The translations under genes were made by a program, and so were the position numbers. This document shows, in pieces, positions 8,283 through 17,067 of a stretch of 64,000 nucleotides of DNA. The notes beneath the pieces were generated by a model. That model was not told the origin of the DNA. It did no database searches and saw only the letters and a list, made by a program, of their open reading frames with translations. Position 1 is the first letter of the stretch. Each line of letters starts with the position of its first letter. This DNA is from Parabacteroides faecis (GTDB taxonomy: Bacteria; Bacteroidota; Bacteroidia; Bacteroidales; Tannerellaceae): assembly GCF_014647375.1 (NCBI RefSeq), contig NZ_BMPB01000008.1, forward strand, positions 62,001 to 126,000. The letters run 5' to 3'.

Positions 8283-9269
8283 ATGGTATTTGCAAATCCT
8301 ACATATCTGTATTTGTTATTGCTGCTTATCCCGATGATAGGATGGTATATCTGGAAGCTCTGTAAAAGTCAGGCTAGTTTGCAGGTATCATCTTCGGAAG
8401 CATTCGATGCACCGGGGGCGACTTCGTGGAAGGTTTATCTGCGTCATGTCCCCTTTGCACTAAGAATGGCAGCAATAGCTGTACTTATTATTATATTGGC
8501 GCGTCCACAGTCGACGAATAGCTGGCAGAACACTTCTACGGAAGGTATCGACATTGTCATGGCAATGGATATTTCCAGTAGTATGTTGGCACAGGACTTT
8601 AAGCCGAACCGTCTGGAAGCATCCAAAGATGTGGCTGCTTCTTTTATCAACGGCCGTCCGAACGATAACATCGGGTTGGTGGTTTTTGCGGCTGAAAGTT
8701 TTACACAATGTCCGCTTACTACCGACCATACCGTGTTGCTGAACTTATTCAAAGATATTCAGCCGGGTATTATCCAGGATGGAACTGCGATCGGTCTGGG
8801 ACTGGCAAATGCGGTAAGCCGTATTAAAGACAGCCAGGCAAAATCGAAAGTGATCATTCTGCTTACAGACGGTGTGAACAATGCTGGCGAGATTGCTCCT
8901 GTTACGGCAGCCGAGATCGCCAAAACGTTTGGCATCCGTGTGTATGCAATCGGTGTGGGAACACAAGGCACAGCGCCTTATCCTTTCCAAACCGCATTTG
9001 GTGTACAATATCAGGATATTCCTGTCGAGATCGACGAACCTACGTTGAAGCAGATCGCGTCAACGACAGGCGGACAGTATTTCCGTGCTACGGATAATAG
9101 CAGTTTGAAGGAAATCTATTCAGAGATCGACAAGATGGAAAAGACCAAGATCAGCGTTCAGCAATACAGCAAGAAACAGGAAGAATATAAAAACTGGGCT
9201 TTGTTGTTGTTTGCGTTGCTTTTAGTCGAGATTTTATTGAGAAATACATTGTTAAGAAATATACCGTAA
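8283..9269 (+). CDS. batA: BatA, VWA-domain membrane protein
   Basis: A 328-residue inner-membrane protein with two N-terminal hydrophobic segments, near residues 6-24 and 56-74, then a von Willebrand A domain and a final transmembrane helix near 302-320. The MIDAS metal site is complete at its first part: Asp96, Ser98 and Ser100 in DISSS, with the TDGVNN segment supplying the later aspartate. The Bat proteins were named for Bacteroides aerotolerance. A role in envelope stress or membrane assembly is supported, but the molecular function is not settled. It lies directly upstream of its paralogue BatB, with which it shares architecture. Confidence 0.94.
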   Translation: MVFANPTYLYLLLLLIPMIGWYIWKLCKSQASLQVSSSEAFDAPGATSWKVYLRHVPFALRMAAIAVLIIILARPQSTNSWQNTSTEGIDIVMAMDISSSMLAQDFKPNRLEASKDVAASFINGRPNDNIGLVVFAAESFTQCPLTTDHTVLLNLFKDIQPGIIQDGTAIGLGLANAVSRIKDSQAKSKVIILLTDGVNNAGEIAPVTAAEIAKTFGIRVYAIGVGTQGTAPYPFQTAFGVQYQDIPVEIDEPTLKQIASTTGGQYFRATDNSSLKEIYSEIDKMEKTKISVQQYSKKQEEYKNWALLLFALLLVEILLRNTLLRNIP

Positions 9270-9281
9270 ATATAAAGGCTT

Positions 9282-10301
9282 ATGTTTCGTTTTGCACATC
9301 CGGACTTTTTGTACTTGCTTTTCATCCTTCCGGTACTCATTGCATTCTATGTATATGCGATGATCCTGAAGAAAAAAGCAATAAAGAAATATGGTAATCC
9401 CGAATTGTTGGCAGAGTTGATGCCGGAGGTTTCTCCCAAGCGTCAGCATCTGAAGTTTTGGCTATTGTTCGGAGCCATTACAATGGTTATCTTTGTTATT
9501 GCCGGACCTCAGTTCGGCTCCAAGTTGGAAACCGTAAAACGGCAGGGCGTGGAGATTATGGTCTGTCTGGACGTTTCTAACTCCATGTTGGCAGAAGATG
9601 TTTCGCCCAATCGTTTGGATAAGGCTAAACAGATGCTGTCGAAACTGACGGATGGTTTTAAGGATGATAAAATGGGATTGATCGTTTTTGCCGGTGATGC
9701 TTTCACCCAGTTACCGATCACTTCCGATTATATTTCGGCCAAGATGTTCCTTTCCTCTATCAACCCGTCGATGGTTTCGACGCAAGGTACGGCAATCGGA
9801 TCGGCTATCAACCTGGCTATGCGTTCATTTACTCCCAGCGAAACGTCGGATAAAACAATTATCCTGATCACTGATGGTGAGAACCATGAAGATGATGCTG
9901 TAAAAGCAGCTGCCGCTGCCGCAGAAAAAAATATTCATGTAAATATTGTGGGTATGGGTGACCCGAAAGGTACGCCGATCCCTGTAGCCGGAGCCAATAA
10001 CTACATGAAAGATAAAGACGGCAATGTGGTTATTACCAAGTTGAACGAACAGATGTGCCAGGAGATTGCAGCAGCAGGTAAAGGAATGTATGTACGTGCA
10101 GACAATACCAATTCAGCATTGAAGGCATTGCAGAAAGAGATAGAGAAGATGAATAAATCGGAACTCGACAGCAAAGTCTATTCCGAATATAACGAACAAT
10201 TTCAGACACTGGCATGGATCGCATTGATCCTGTTGATCGCAGACTTCCTCACATTAGACAGGAAGAATCGTATTTTCAGAAAAGTAAAATTGTTCTCTTA
10301 A
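9282..10301 (+). CDS. batB: BatB, VWA-domain membrane protein
   Basis: A 339-residue paralogue of BatA with the same plan: N-terminal membrane segments (FLYLLFILPVLIAFYVYAM and FWLLFGAITMVIFVIAGP), a VWA domain with MIDAS residues Asp97, Ser99 and Ser101 in DVSNS, a TDGEN motif, and a C-terminal helix (TLAWIALILLIADFLTL). The GDPKGTPIPV loop is characteristic of BatB and separates it from BatA. It is 12 bases after batA and 4 bases before batC. The two VWA proteins are likely to form a membrane complex with the TPR proteins BatC and BatE. Confidence 0.94.
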   Translation: MFRFAHPDFLYLLFILPVLIAFYVYAMILKKKAIKKYGNPELLAELMPEVSPKRQHLKFWLLFGAITMVIFVIAGPQFGSKLETVKRQGVEIMVCLDVSNSMLAEDVSPNRLDKAKQMLSKLTDGFKDDKMGLIVFAGDAFTQLPITSDYISAKMFLSSINPSMVSTQGTAIGSAINLAMRSFTPSETSDKTIILITDGENHEDDAVKAAAAAAEKNIHVNIVGMGDPKGTPIPVAGANNYMKDKDGNVVITKLNEQMCQEIAAAGKGMYVRADNTNSALKALQKEIEKMNKSELDSKVYSEYNEQFQTLAWIALILLIADFLTLDRKNRIFRKVKLFS

Positions 10302-10305
10302 TTCA

Positions 10306-11064
10306 ATGGATAAGATGAGACATATACGAAAATCAATGATATGGATGGGAGCGTTCCTGTTTTGCTCAGGAGCGGTGTTTGCCCAGAAGGCTGAACGTAA
10401 GAATGTACGGGAAGGGAACAAGTTGTACAGCAGCGAAAAGTTCACCGAATCCGAAATCGCTTACCGTAAAAGTCTGGATGTAAATCCCCGTTCTGTTGAA
10501 GGTACTTATAATTTGGGAAATGCTTTATACAAGCAGAAAAAGTTCCCGGAGGCAGCCGAGCAATATCAGCTGTTGACCGGTCAGGCTGAGAAGATGGTCG
10601 AAACAGAAGAAGGGAAAGCCCGTCTTGCCAGTGTATTCCATAATTTGGGCGATATCAGCATGCAAAGTAAAGAGTACGCCAAGAGCGTAGAAGCTTTCAA
10701 ACAGTCTTTGCGTTTGAATCCGCTGGATGACGAGACACGTTATAACCTGGCATTGGCTCAGAAGTTGCTTGAGAATCAACAAAATCAGGACCAGGATCAA
10801 AACCAGGATCAGCAGAATGAGGATAAAAAGGATGATCAGGAAAATAAGGATGATCAACAGCAACAAGACCAGCAGCAACAGCAGCAGGATGACAAGAAAG
10901 AAAATAAGACTCAGCAAGAACAACAGCAAAATGAACAGATGAGTCAGGACAACGCTCAGCAGATGTTGGATGCATTCCTGCAGGACGAAAAGAATACGCA
11001 GGAAAAGGTAAAGAAGGCACAGGCACAACAGCAACAGCGTCGTAAAACAGATAAAGAGTGGTAA
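10306..11064 (+). CDS. batC: BatC, TPR protein with Gln/Asp-rich tail
   Basis: A 252-residue exported protein. The N-terminus has a signal peptide (MIWMGAFLFCSGAVFA). TPR repeats cover about residues 30-150 (GNKLYSSEKFTESEIAYRKS, NLGNALYKQKKFPEAAEQY, NLGDISMQSKEYAKSVEAF). From about 156 to 218 the protein is a low-complexity tract made almost only of Gln, Asp, Asn, Lys and Glu. The tail is a known BatC trait in Bacteroides and is probably disordered. The composition creates a long antisense open frame rich in Leu/Ile that is not a gene. TPR domains suggest BatC bridges partners in the Bat complex. Confidence 0.92.
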   Translation: MDKMRHIRKSMIWMGAFLFCSGAVFAQKAERKNVREGNKLYSSEKFTESEIAYRKSLDVNPRSVEGTYNLGNALYKQKKFPEAAEQYQLLTGQAEKMVETEEGKARLASVFHNLGDISMQSKEYAKSVEAFKQSLRLNPLDDETRYNLALAQKLLENQQNQDQDQNQDQQNEDKKDDQENKDDQQQQDQQQQQQDDKKENKTQQEQQQNEQMSQDNAQQMLDAFLQDEKNTQEKVKKAQAQQQQRRKTDKEW

Positions 11065-11095
11065 TAGATACAGAAACAGAAAAAACAACAATATA

Positions 11096-12910
11096 ATGAG
11101 AAAATTAGCTTTCTTATTCGTTCTCTTTCTAACAGCCGGGATGATGGCACAGGCCGCTGATGTGACCTTTAAAGCTGTCGCTCCGAATGCTGTGGTGATG
11201 GGGCAACAATTCAGATTAGCGTACACCGTGAATGCGGAAGCGAAGGCTAGCGACCTTCGTATTCCTGAACTTGCGGATTTTGATGTCTTGATGGGACCTT
11301 CTACTTCCAGTAGTATGAGTACTCAGATCATTAACGGGAGTGTATCATCTGAAACGGCATTCACGTTTACTTATATTCTGATGCCTAAAAAGGAAGGTAC
11401 ATTCAATATCGGAGCGGCATCCATAAAAGTAAAAGGGGCCAATTATACATCCAATGCGGTAAGTGTTAAAGTTCTTCCGCCGGATAAGGCTTCTGAAGCG
11501 AGTGGGGGGGATAATTCCGGACAGTCTGCTTCCATTGGAAAAGATGACTATTTTGTCAGAATGGAAATTTCTAACCGCAATGTGTACGAGCAGGAAGGTT
11601 TCTTGGTAACGTTCAAATTATATGCTGCACGTATGTGCGGATTGGAAAATGCAAAATTTCCTGAGTTCGAAGGTTTTCTGGCACAGGAGATAGAACAGCC
11701 GAATCCCCAGTGGACACAAGATCATTATAATGGTCGTAATTATTTTACGGTTGTTTTAAAGCAAACGGTTCTTTATCCGCAGCGTTCCGGAAAGCTGACT
11801 ATCGAAAGTGGGAAATTCGATGCTATTATCCGTATCCCGACCGAACGGAAAATACGTAGTATCTTCGATGAGTTTGAAGATGCTTATACTAATGTAAGGA
11901 AAGTCCTGGTTTCAAGTCCTGCTACGATCGACGTGAAATCATTGCCGTCCGGTAAGCCGGCATCATTCACAGGTGCAGTAGGAAACTTCACCATGACATC
12001 GGACATTAATTCCAATAATGTAAAAACGAATGATGCAGTCACGATCAAATTGAAGATTTCCGGTAATGGAAATATCAAACTGATAAAGAGTCCGGAAGTG
12101 GTTTTCCCGAATGATTTCGATACCTTCGAACCGAAGATTGAGACAGATCTCAAAACGACAACAGCAGGAGTAAGCGGAAGCAAGACAATCGAATACATGG
12201 CTATTCCACGTTATGCCGGAGATTTTGAAATACCGGCTATCTCTTTCTCTTATTTCGATCCGAAATCGGCAACTTATAAAACGTTGAAATCAGAACCTTA
12301 TAAGCTGCATGTAGAGCAGGGTGAGGGAGGAAGCAGCAATTCACCGGTCGTTTCAAACTTCAGCAACAAAGAAAGCGTGAAGTATCTGGGTAAAGATATT
12401 CGTTTCCTCAAAGTAAAAGACTTCAATTTTGTTGCCAACAACGATATCTTCTTTGGTTCGTTCATGTATTACATGTGTTATCTCGTTCCGGCAATTCTAT
12501 TTATTGTCTTCTTCTTCATTTACCGTAAACAGGTAAAGGAAAATTCCAACATTGCCCTGGTTCGTACCAAGAAGGCTAATAAGATCGCTGTAAAGAGATT
12601 GAAGAATGCCGGTAAGCTGATGAAGGAAAACAAGAAAGAAGAGTTTTACGACGAAGTTCTCCGGGCTTTATGGGGATATCTGAGCGATAAACTCAATATA
12701 TCTCAGGCGAGCCTTACCAAAGATAATGTGGAAACAGAGTTGACCAGATATGGAGTGGACGAAACATTGATAAATGAGTTTATGGATATTCTGAATACCT
12801 GCGAGTTTGCCCGTTATGCACCGGCGCAGGCTTCGGATGCTATGGATAAATTGTATGAGTTAACCGTAGATGCCATTGGTAAGATGGAGAATACAATTAA
12901 AAAGCAATAA
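11096..12910 (+). CDS. batD: BatD, large protein of the Bat complex
   Basis: A 604-residue exported membrane protein. The signal peptide (LAFLFVLFLTAGMMAQA) is followed by tandem beta-sandwich domains, the first beginning ADVTFKAVAPNAVVMGQQFR and later ones with DYFVRMEISNRNVYEQEGF and NDAVTIKLKISGNGN. One transmembrane helix lies near 466-485 (CYLVPAILFIVFFFIY), leaving a cytoplasmic tail of about 120 residues. Domain order and length fit the BatD (oxygen tolerance) family. The stop codon is directly followed by the BatE start, so the two are probably coupled. Confidence 0.93.
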   Translation: MRKLAFLFVLFLTAGMMAQAADVTFKAVAPNAVVMGQQFRLAYTVNAEAKASDLRIPELADFDVLMGPSTSSSMSTQIINGSVSSETAFTFTYILMPKKEGTFNIGAASIKVKGANYTSNAVSVKVLPPDKASEASGGDNSGQSASIGKDDYFVRMEISNRNVYEQEGFLVTFKLYAARMCGLENAKFPEFEGFLAQEIEQPNPQWTQDHYNGRNYFTVVLKQTVLYPQRSGKLTIESGKFDAIIRIPTERKIRSIFDEFEDAYTNVRKVLVSSPATIDVKSLPSGKPASFTGAVGNFTMTSDINSNNVKTNDAVTIKLKISGNGNIKLIKSPEVVFPNDFDTFEPKIETDLKTTTAGVSGSKTIEYMAIPRYAGDFEIPAISFSYFDPKSATYKTLKSEPYKLHVEQGEGGSSNSPVVSNFSNKESVKYLGKDIRFLKVKDFNFVANNDIFFGSFMYYMCYLVPAILFIVFFFIYRKQVKENSNIALVRTKKANKIAVKRLKNAGKLMKENKKEEFYDEVLRALWGYLSDKLNISQASLTKDNVETELTRYGVDETLINEFMDILNTCEFARYAPAQASDAMDKLYELTVDAIGKMENTIKKQ

Positions 12911-12911
12911 A

Positions 12912-13679
12912 ATGAAGACAAGTATAAAGATGAAAAAAATATTGTTTTTTCTATTGATTCAGTGTCTGGCATTAAGTGCTTATGCGCAGGATGCAGCGAT
13001 CAAGGAAGCAGAAGCTGCATATACTAAAGAAGATTACGGAAAAGCAATCGAACTATATGAAGGGGTACTGAAAAGTAATGGCGATTCGCCGGAGATATAT
13101 TATAATCTGGGAAACGCCTATTATAAAGCCGGTAAGATATCTTCTGCCATATTGAACTATGAACGGGCACTGGTGCTCGATCCGGGTGACAGTGATGTCC
13201 GTTTCAACTTGCAGATGGCACGCCAGAAGACAGTAGACAAGATTGAACCTGTCGACGGTTTCTTTTTGGCCAGATGGTTTGACGCCGTTCAGAATATGGG
13301 AGCAGCCGATTCATGGGCTAAAACGGGAATTGTTTGCTTTATCTTATTTATCGGTTGTCTGATCCTGTTCTTCTTTTCAAGACAGATTCGCCTGAAGAAA
13401 GTAGGTTTCTATATAGGAGTACTGCTTTTAATCTGTGTGATCATCTCGAATATCTTTGCCAGAAACCAGAAAAACGAGTTGGTAAACCGTACTCATGCTA
13501 TTGTTTTTGCTCCGACTGTAACTGTAAAAAGTTCGCCTGATGCTAGCGGAACAGATTTGTTCGTCTTGCATGAAGGAACCAAAGTCTTAGTAAAAAGTAC
13601 GTTAGGCGACTGGAGTGAAATAGCTTTAGAAGATGGAAACGTTGGTTGGATGCCGACAAAAGATATTGAAACAATCTGA
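12912..13679 (+). CDS. batE: BatE, TPR and SH3-like protein
   Basis: The start is ATG 12912 (MKTSIKMKKILFFLL), one base after the batD stop; a second in-frame ATG at 12930 would give a more typical signal peptide (MKKILFFLLIQCLALSAYAQ) and cannot be excluded. TPR repeats follow (AAYTKEDYGKAIELYEGVL, NLGNAYYKAGKISSAILNYE). Two hydrophobic helices lie near residues 140-157 and 164-182, and a bacterial SH3-like domain ends the protein (TVKSSPDASGTDLFVLHEG, GDWSEIALEDGNVGWMP). This TPR-TM-SH3 plan is that of BatE. The gene overlaps the PAP2 gene by one base. Confidence 0.91.
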   Translation: MKTSIKMKKILFFLLIQCLALSAYAQDAAIKEAEAAYTKEDYGKAIELYEGVLKSNGDSPEIYYNLGNAYYKAGKISSAILNYERALVLDPGDSDVRFNLQMARQKTVDKIEPVDGFFLARWFDAVQNMGAADSWAKTGIVCFILFIGCLILFFFSRQIRLKKVGFYIGVLLLICVIISNIFARNQKNELVNRTHAIVFAPTVTVKSSPDASGTDLFVLHEGTKVLVKSTLGDWSEIALEDGNVGWMPTKDIETI

Positions 13680-14365
13680 TGGTAGAAAAAATATTAGTTT
13701 ACGAACGGGATTTGTTCTTCATGCTTAACGGTAGCGATTCCCCTTTTCTTGACCGCTTTATGTGGATATTTTCAGGAAAAACGGTTTGGCTGCCGTTAGC
13801 CGCTTTTATATTGATCGTACTGCTGTATAAAAAGAAATGGAGAGAATCTATTCTGATTTTGTTAGCCATAGTACTAGTAGTTACTCTTTGTGACCAGTTT
13901 GCGTCTCATGTATGTAAACCTATTTTTACCCGCTTCCGTCCGACTCATCATCCGGACTTCATGGATCAGGTAAAAACCGTTTTCGGTTACCGGGGAGGAA
14001 AATATGGTTTTATCTCCAGCCATGCGGCGAATGCGTTTGGTTTTGCAACCTATATGTCGTTGCTTTTCCGTTACAGGTTATTTACATGGACCATCTTCCT
14101 TTGGGCTGTCCTTACTGCTTATACCCGCGTTTATCTGGGAGTTCATTTTATTTCAGATATCGTGCCGGGTGCTATAGCCGGTGTCTTCTTCGGTGGGCTG
14201 GTGTATTGGTTGTATGTAAAAGTACATCCGGTTGTTACAGGGTCAAACGGAGAAGTCAGTGCAATCTATTCGGATAAACGCAAGCGTGTTATTGTTTATG
14301 CCATATTTATCACGACCTTGCTGATCGCAATCTTTAATATTCCCTTAGCTGGCTGGTTAAGATAA
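13679..14365 (+). CDS. PAP2-family membrane phosphatase
   Basis: A 228-residue multi-pass membrane protein with the three PAP2 signatures: KPIFTRFRP near residue 80, SSHAAN near 115 (variant of PSGH), and TRVYLGVHFISD near 150, which supplies the catalytic His and Asp. The family removes phosphate from lipid pyrophosphates such as undecaprenyl-PP, phosphatidylglycerol phosphate or lipid A, with the active site at the periplasmic face; the exact substrate cannot be read. The ATG overlaps the batE stop codon by one base, so it is cotranscribed with the Bat operon and is probably its last gene. Confidence 0.9.
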   Translation: MVEKILVYERDLFFMLNGSDSPFLDRFMWIFSGKTVWLPLAAFILIVLLYKKKWRESILILLAIVLVVTLCDQFASHVCKPIFTRFRPTHHPDFMDQVKTVFGYRGGKYGFISSHAANAFGFATYMSLLFRYRLFTWTIFLWAVLTAYTRVYLGVHFISDIVPGAIAGVFFGGLVYWLYVKVHPVVTGSNGEVSAIYSDKRKRVIVYAIFITTLLIAIFNIPLAGWLR

Positions 14366-14517
14366 AGTTAATTGTAGCAGAGATTCGGTACATGTCGTAA
14401 AGCATGTTTGTTTTCAAGCTAAATTTAACTAAATAATTTGTGCCTCTGATATATATTGCTTAAGTTAGTGCCATAAATAATTAACCGAAGTATTAACCTT
14501 CAAAATAAAGGAACACC

Positions 14518-14793
14518 ATGACAAAGACAATCACTTTTAATGAATTGCGCAGAATTAAAGACCGTCTGCCTGACGGTAGTACTCATCGCATAGCAGATGA
14601 GTTAGGTTTAGCAGTTGAAACTGTCCGTAATTATTTTGGTGGATATAATTATAAAGATGGTAAAAGCTGTGGGATACACATCGAACCGGGTCCTGATGGC
14701 GGTTTGGTAGTATTAGATGATACAACAATATTTGAACGTGCTTTACAGATACTGGCAGAAGCAGAAGGCGTATCGGAAGCACAGCAAGCGTAA
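14518..14793 (+). CDS. Small helix-turn-helix DNA-binding protein
   Basis: A 91-residue protein. Residues about 8-40 look like a helix-turn-helix (FNELRRIKDRLPDGSTHRIA followed by ELGLAVETVRNYF). A glycine-rich beta segment (GIHIEPGPDGGLVVLDD) and a C-terminal helix follow. Proteins of this type are common in Bacteroidales and are annotated only as DNA-binding. It is monocistronic: a 152-base AT-rich leader precedes it and a clear terminator follows. Target and role are unknown. Confidence 0.8.
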   Translation: MTKTITFNELRRIKDRLPDGSTHRIADELGLAVETVRNYFGGYNYKDGKSCGIHIEPGPDGGLVVLDDTTIFERALQILAEAEGVSEAQQA

Positions 14794-14810
14794 AGAAATT
14801 TACAGTACAT

Positions 14811-14857
14811 AAAAAATCCCATAGCTGACTGAACAAAAACGCTGTGGGATTTTTTTA
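14811..14857 (+). terminator. Rho-independent terminator
   Basis: Arms CCCATAGC and GCTGTGGG (one wobble pair) are flanked by an A-run and a T-run, so the site can also work on the opposite strand. It ends the small HTH gene. Confidence 0.85.
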
Positions 14858-14911
14858 TTATAGGTAGCATTTACCATTTTCAGATTGTTTAATCTATAAA
14901 AACACACGAGT

Positions 14912-16024
14912 ATGGAAGATAAATTAGTAACATTAGCTATTCACACATTCGAGAAAGCACAAATCCTGAAAACAATACTTGAAACGGAAGGAATTGAAGT
15001 TTACATACACAATGTCAATCAGATCCAGCCGGTTGTATCGGCAGGTGTACGTGTGAGAATCAAAGAGAGCGATCTGCCCCATGCCTTGCGCATTATAGAG
15101 GACAGTAAATGGCTGAGTGAAGATACTCCTGAAGAAGCAACAACCCCACAGGTAAAGAAGATCCTGATCCCTGTCGATTTTTCCGATTACTCCATTAAGG
15201 CTTGTGAGTTGGGAATCAACTATGCCTATCATGCCGGAGCGGAAGTCATGATCATGCATGCCTATTTCAGCCCCTATTTTCCATCGGCAATTCCTATGGG
15301 AGACACACTGGCTTACCAGGTGAATGAAGAAGAATCTGTGCAGAACGTATTGAAACGTGTGCAGATCGATATGGAAAATATCTGTACATTGATCAACCGG
15401 AAGATACAGTCCGGTGAACTGCCGAAGGTTAAATATAATTATGTATTACGGGAAGGTTTGCCCGAAGAAGAAATTCTGGCTTATTGCAAGGAATATCATC
15501 CAACGCTTATTGTCATGGGTACGCGTGGAAAGAGCCAGAAAGATATGGATCTGATCGGTAGTGTGACAGGCGAAGTGATTGAGGTCAATAAAGTACCGGT
15601 TTTGGCTATACCTGAAAATGTACGTTTCAATGACCTGAGTGAAGCTAAAAATATCGCATTCGCTACCTCTTTCAACCAGCGTGACCTGGTCGCTTTCGAC
15701 GAGTTCATGGAAATAGTAAAAGGATATGATATTCAGATTCATTTGTTCAATATATCGACCAGTAAGAATGAATGGAATGAAATACGTTTAACAGGTGTCC
15801 GCGAGTATTTCCAGAAACAGTATCCGGACGCAAATATCACTTATTCCGTACTGGCTGACGGTGATTTATTACTTGCTATTGAAAAATTTGTCCGTGATGA
15901 ACAGATCGATGTGATCGCTTTAAGCACCTATCGCCGGAATATCCTGGCACGTATGTTCAATCCGTCTATTGCGCGTAAGATGTTATTCCACACCGATACG
16001 CCGTTGTTGGTAATGCATGCATGA
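14912..16024 (+). CDS. Tandem universal stress protein with N-terminal DUF2007 domain
   Basis: A 370-residue cytoplasmic protein. Residues about 1-70 form a DUF2007 (putative signal-transducing) domain (LVTLAIHTFEKAQILKTILE, VRVRIKESDLPHALRIIED). Two Usp domains follow, beginning near 83 (KKILIPVDFSDYSIKACELG) and 240 (KNIAFATSFNQRDL). The first Usp domain has a perfect ATP-binding motif G-x2-G-x9-G-S in GTRGKSQKDMDLIGS. The second lacks it (STYRRNILARMFNPSIARK), so only one domain should bind nucleotide. A terminator follows directly, so the gene is probably its own transcription unit. Confidence 0.92.
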   Translation: MEDKLVTLAIHTFEKAQILKTILETEGIEVYIHNVNQIQPVVSAGVRVRIKESDLPHALRIIEDSKWLSEDTPEEATTPQVKKILIPVDFSDYSIKACELGINYAYHAGAEVMIMHAYFSPYFPSAIPMGDTLAYQVNEEESVQNVLKRVQIDMENICTLINRKIQSGELPKVKYNYVLREGLPEEEILAYCKEYHPTLIVMGTRGKSQKDMDLIGSVTGEVIEVNKVPVLAIPENVRFNDLSEAKNIAFATSFNQRDLVAFDEFMEIVKGYDIQIHLFNISTSKNEWNEIRLTGVREYFQKQYPDANITYSVLADGDLLLAIEKFVRDEQIDVIALSTYRRNILARMFNPSIARKMLFHTDTPLLVMHA

Positions 16025-16048
16025 AAAATTAAATAAAGGCTATGATAT

Positions 16049-16088
16049 AAAAGCGGACTATCAAAAATAAGGGATAGTCTGCTTTTTT
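16049..16088 (+). terminator. Rho-independent terminator after the Usp gene
   Basis: A hairpin with arms AAAAGCGGACTATC and GATAGTCTGCTTTT is followed by a T-run; one mismatch only. Confidence 0.85.
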
Positions 16089-16219
16089 ACTTAAAAAGGG
16101 AGATACATATAAAAAGTAGTACTTCAATTTCCTGTGTTCTGATTGTCATATAATTAGTTATGTCAATATATGGCACATTTATAATATTCATCGTTTTAAT
16201 TGATATGTTTTGTTGATTT

Positions 16220-16253
16220 TTTGTTGCCCATGATATAATTATTTATATTTTTG
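16220..16253 (+). promoter_or_regulatory. Bacteroidetes-type promoter for the small histone-like gene
   Basis: TTTG at 16220-16223 and TATTTTTG at 16246-16253 fit the -33 and -7 elements with a 22-base spacer, slightly long. The start codon lies 37 bases further on. The region from 16089 is very AT-rich and holds nothing else I can identify. Confidence 0.5.
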
Positions 16254-16290
16254 TGCTTCGATTTAATAATAAAAAATAATCAAAAGTAAA

Positions 16291-16464
16291 ATGAAAGAGT
16301 TAGTAGAAAGAATCAATGTAGCAATTGGAGAATTTAGTACAAATGCTAATTTGCAGGTTGAAAACGGAAACAAGGCAGCAGGTACACGTGCTCGCAAAGC
16401 TTCTCTGGAACTTGAGAAGTTACTGAAAGAATTTAGAAAAGTTTCTGTCGAAGCAGCTAAATAA
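16291..16464 (+). CDS. Histone H1-like protein (Hc1 type)
   Basis: A 57-residue lysine-rich helical protein beginning MKELVERINVAIGEF and containing the block NKAAGTRARKASLELEKLLK and ending FRKVSVEAAK. This fits the short Hc1-like proteins of Bacteroidetes, which are assumed to bind DNA through basic helices. The gene has its own promoter-like sequence and terminator, and is probably highly expressed, since it has a good leader and an isolated transcription unit. DNA binding is inferred from family resemblance only. Confidence 0.85.
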   Translation: MKELVERINVAIGEFSTNANLQVENGNKAAGTRARKASLELEKLLKEFRKVSVEAAK

Positions 16465-16486
16465 AATTTTATTTCAGTTATAAGGG

Positions 16487-16522
16487 AAGGTGGTTATCTA
16501 TTCATGATGATCACCTTTTTTG
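16487..16522 (+). terminator. Terminator after the histone-like gene
   Basis: Arms AAGGTGGTTATC and GATGATCACCTT pair with two imperfect positions and are followed by a run of T. Confidence 0.75.
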
Positions 16523-16649
16523 TTTTTATGAATATCAATCGATCCGGAAATCAGTTTCGAAAAAAGACATTACACATGTGAACAATGTGAAATTTGTATT
16601 GTTAGATGAAAGATAAAACAATATTAAACAATCTAAAACGACAAAAAGT

Positions 16650-16814
16650 ATGATACCTAACACTGAATTGGAAAATGGTAAAGTTGAATTGATCCGTGAA
16701 ATACTAGATATCAATGATATGCATGATATTGATTTACTTAAGGAATATAATAAAGAACTGACCGGTTCTTTAGATATGCAGGAGATCGCTCCGAATATGG
16801 AAAGCAACGATTAA
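16650..16814 (+). CDS. Hypothetical 54-residue acidic protein
   Basis: The frame runs from ATG 16650 (MIPNTELENGKVELIREILD) to TAA 16812. The protein is acidic and mostly helical. The KVELIREILDIND stretch resembles the N-terminal anchor of many short Bacteroidetes proteins found in toxin-antitoxin or regulatory contexts, but no toxin gene lies next to it. An own leader and a terminator downstream support a real gene. Function unknown. Confidence 0.6.
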   Translation: MIPNTELENGKVELIREILDINDMHDIDLLKEYNKELTGSLDMQEIAPNMESND

Positions 16815-16845
16815 AAAATCACTCCTTCTCTACAGACGATACATA

Positions 16846-16883
16846 AAAAGAGGCTGTCTCAAAATTTGAGATGGCCTTTTTTT
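16846..16883 (+). terminator. Terminator after the 54-residue gene
   Basis: Stem based on AGGC-TCTCAAA and TTTGAGA-GCCT, preceded by an A-run and followed by a T-run. The AGGCTGTCTCAAA form is common for Bacteroidales terminators. Confidence 0.85.
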
Positions 16884-17012
16884 CTTATACTAAAGATTCC
16901 TTTTTTCTTCATAACTAACAAAAGCCCTTTACTTATCCGCAGCCTTTTACTGGATGCCGTTTCGCATTCGACGGTAAGACTAAATAACACTTCATAAGCC
17001 AACGGTAACACA

Positions 17013-17050
17013 GTTTCTCATTGTAACTTCTTTCCTTTGCAATGAGAAAC
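17013..17050 (+). promoter_or_regulatory. Perfect 11-bp stem in the leader of the beta-barrel gene
   Basis: GTTTCTCATTG (17013-17023) and CAATGAGAAAC (17040-17050) are exact reverse complements with a 16-base loop, ending 17 bases before the start codon. There is no T-run, so a role in translation control or as a protein-binding dyad is more likely than termination. Upstream (16885-17012) nothing else is clear. Confidence 0.5.
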
Positions 17051-17067
17051 TAATAAGATCGATAGAT

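Noticed and set aside
10525..11226. Antisense Leu/Ile-rich frame over batC that looks like a membrane protein.
   Set aside because: It is the reverse reading of the glutamine/aspartate-rich tail of BatC; the hydrophobic tract follows from the CAA/GAT-type repeats.
16970..16984. 15-base string GACGGTAAGACTAAA also found at 36450-36464.
   Set aside because: A few chance 15-base matches are expected in a window of this size, and the contexts do not otherwise agree.
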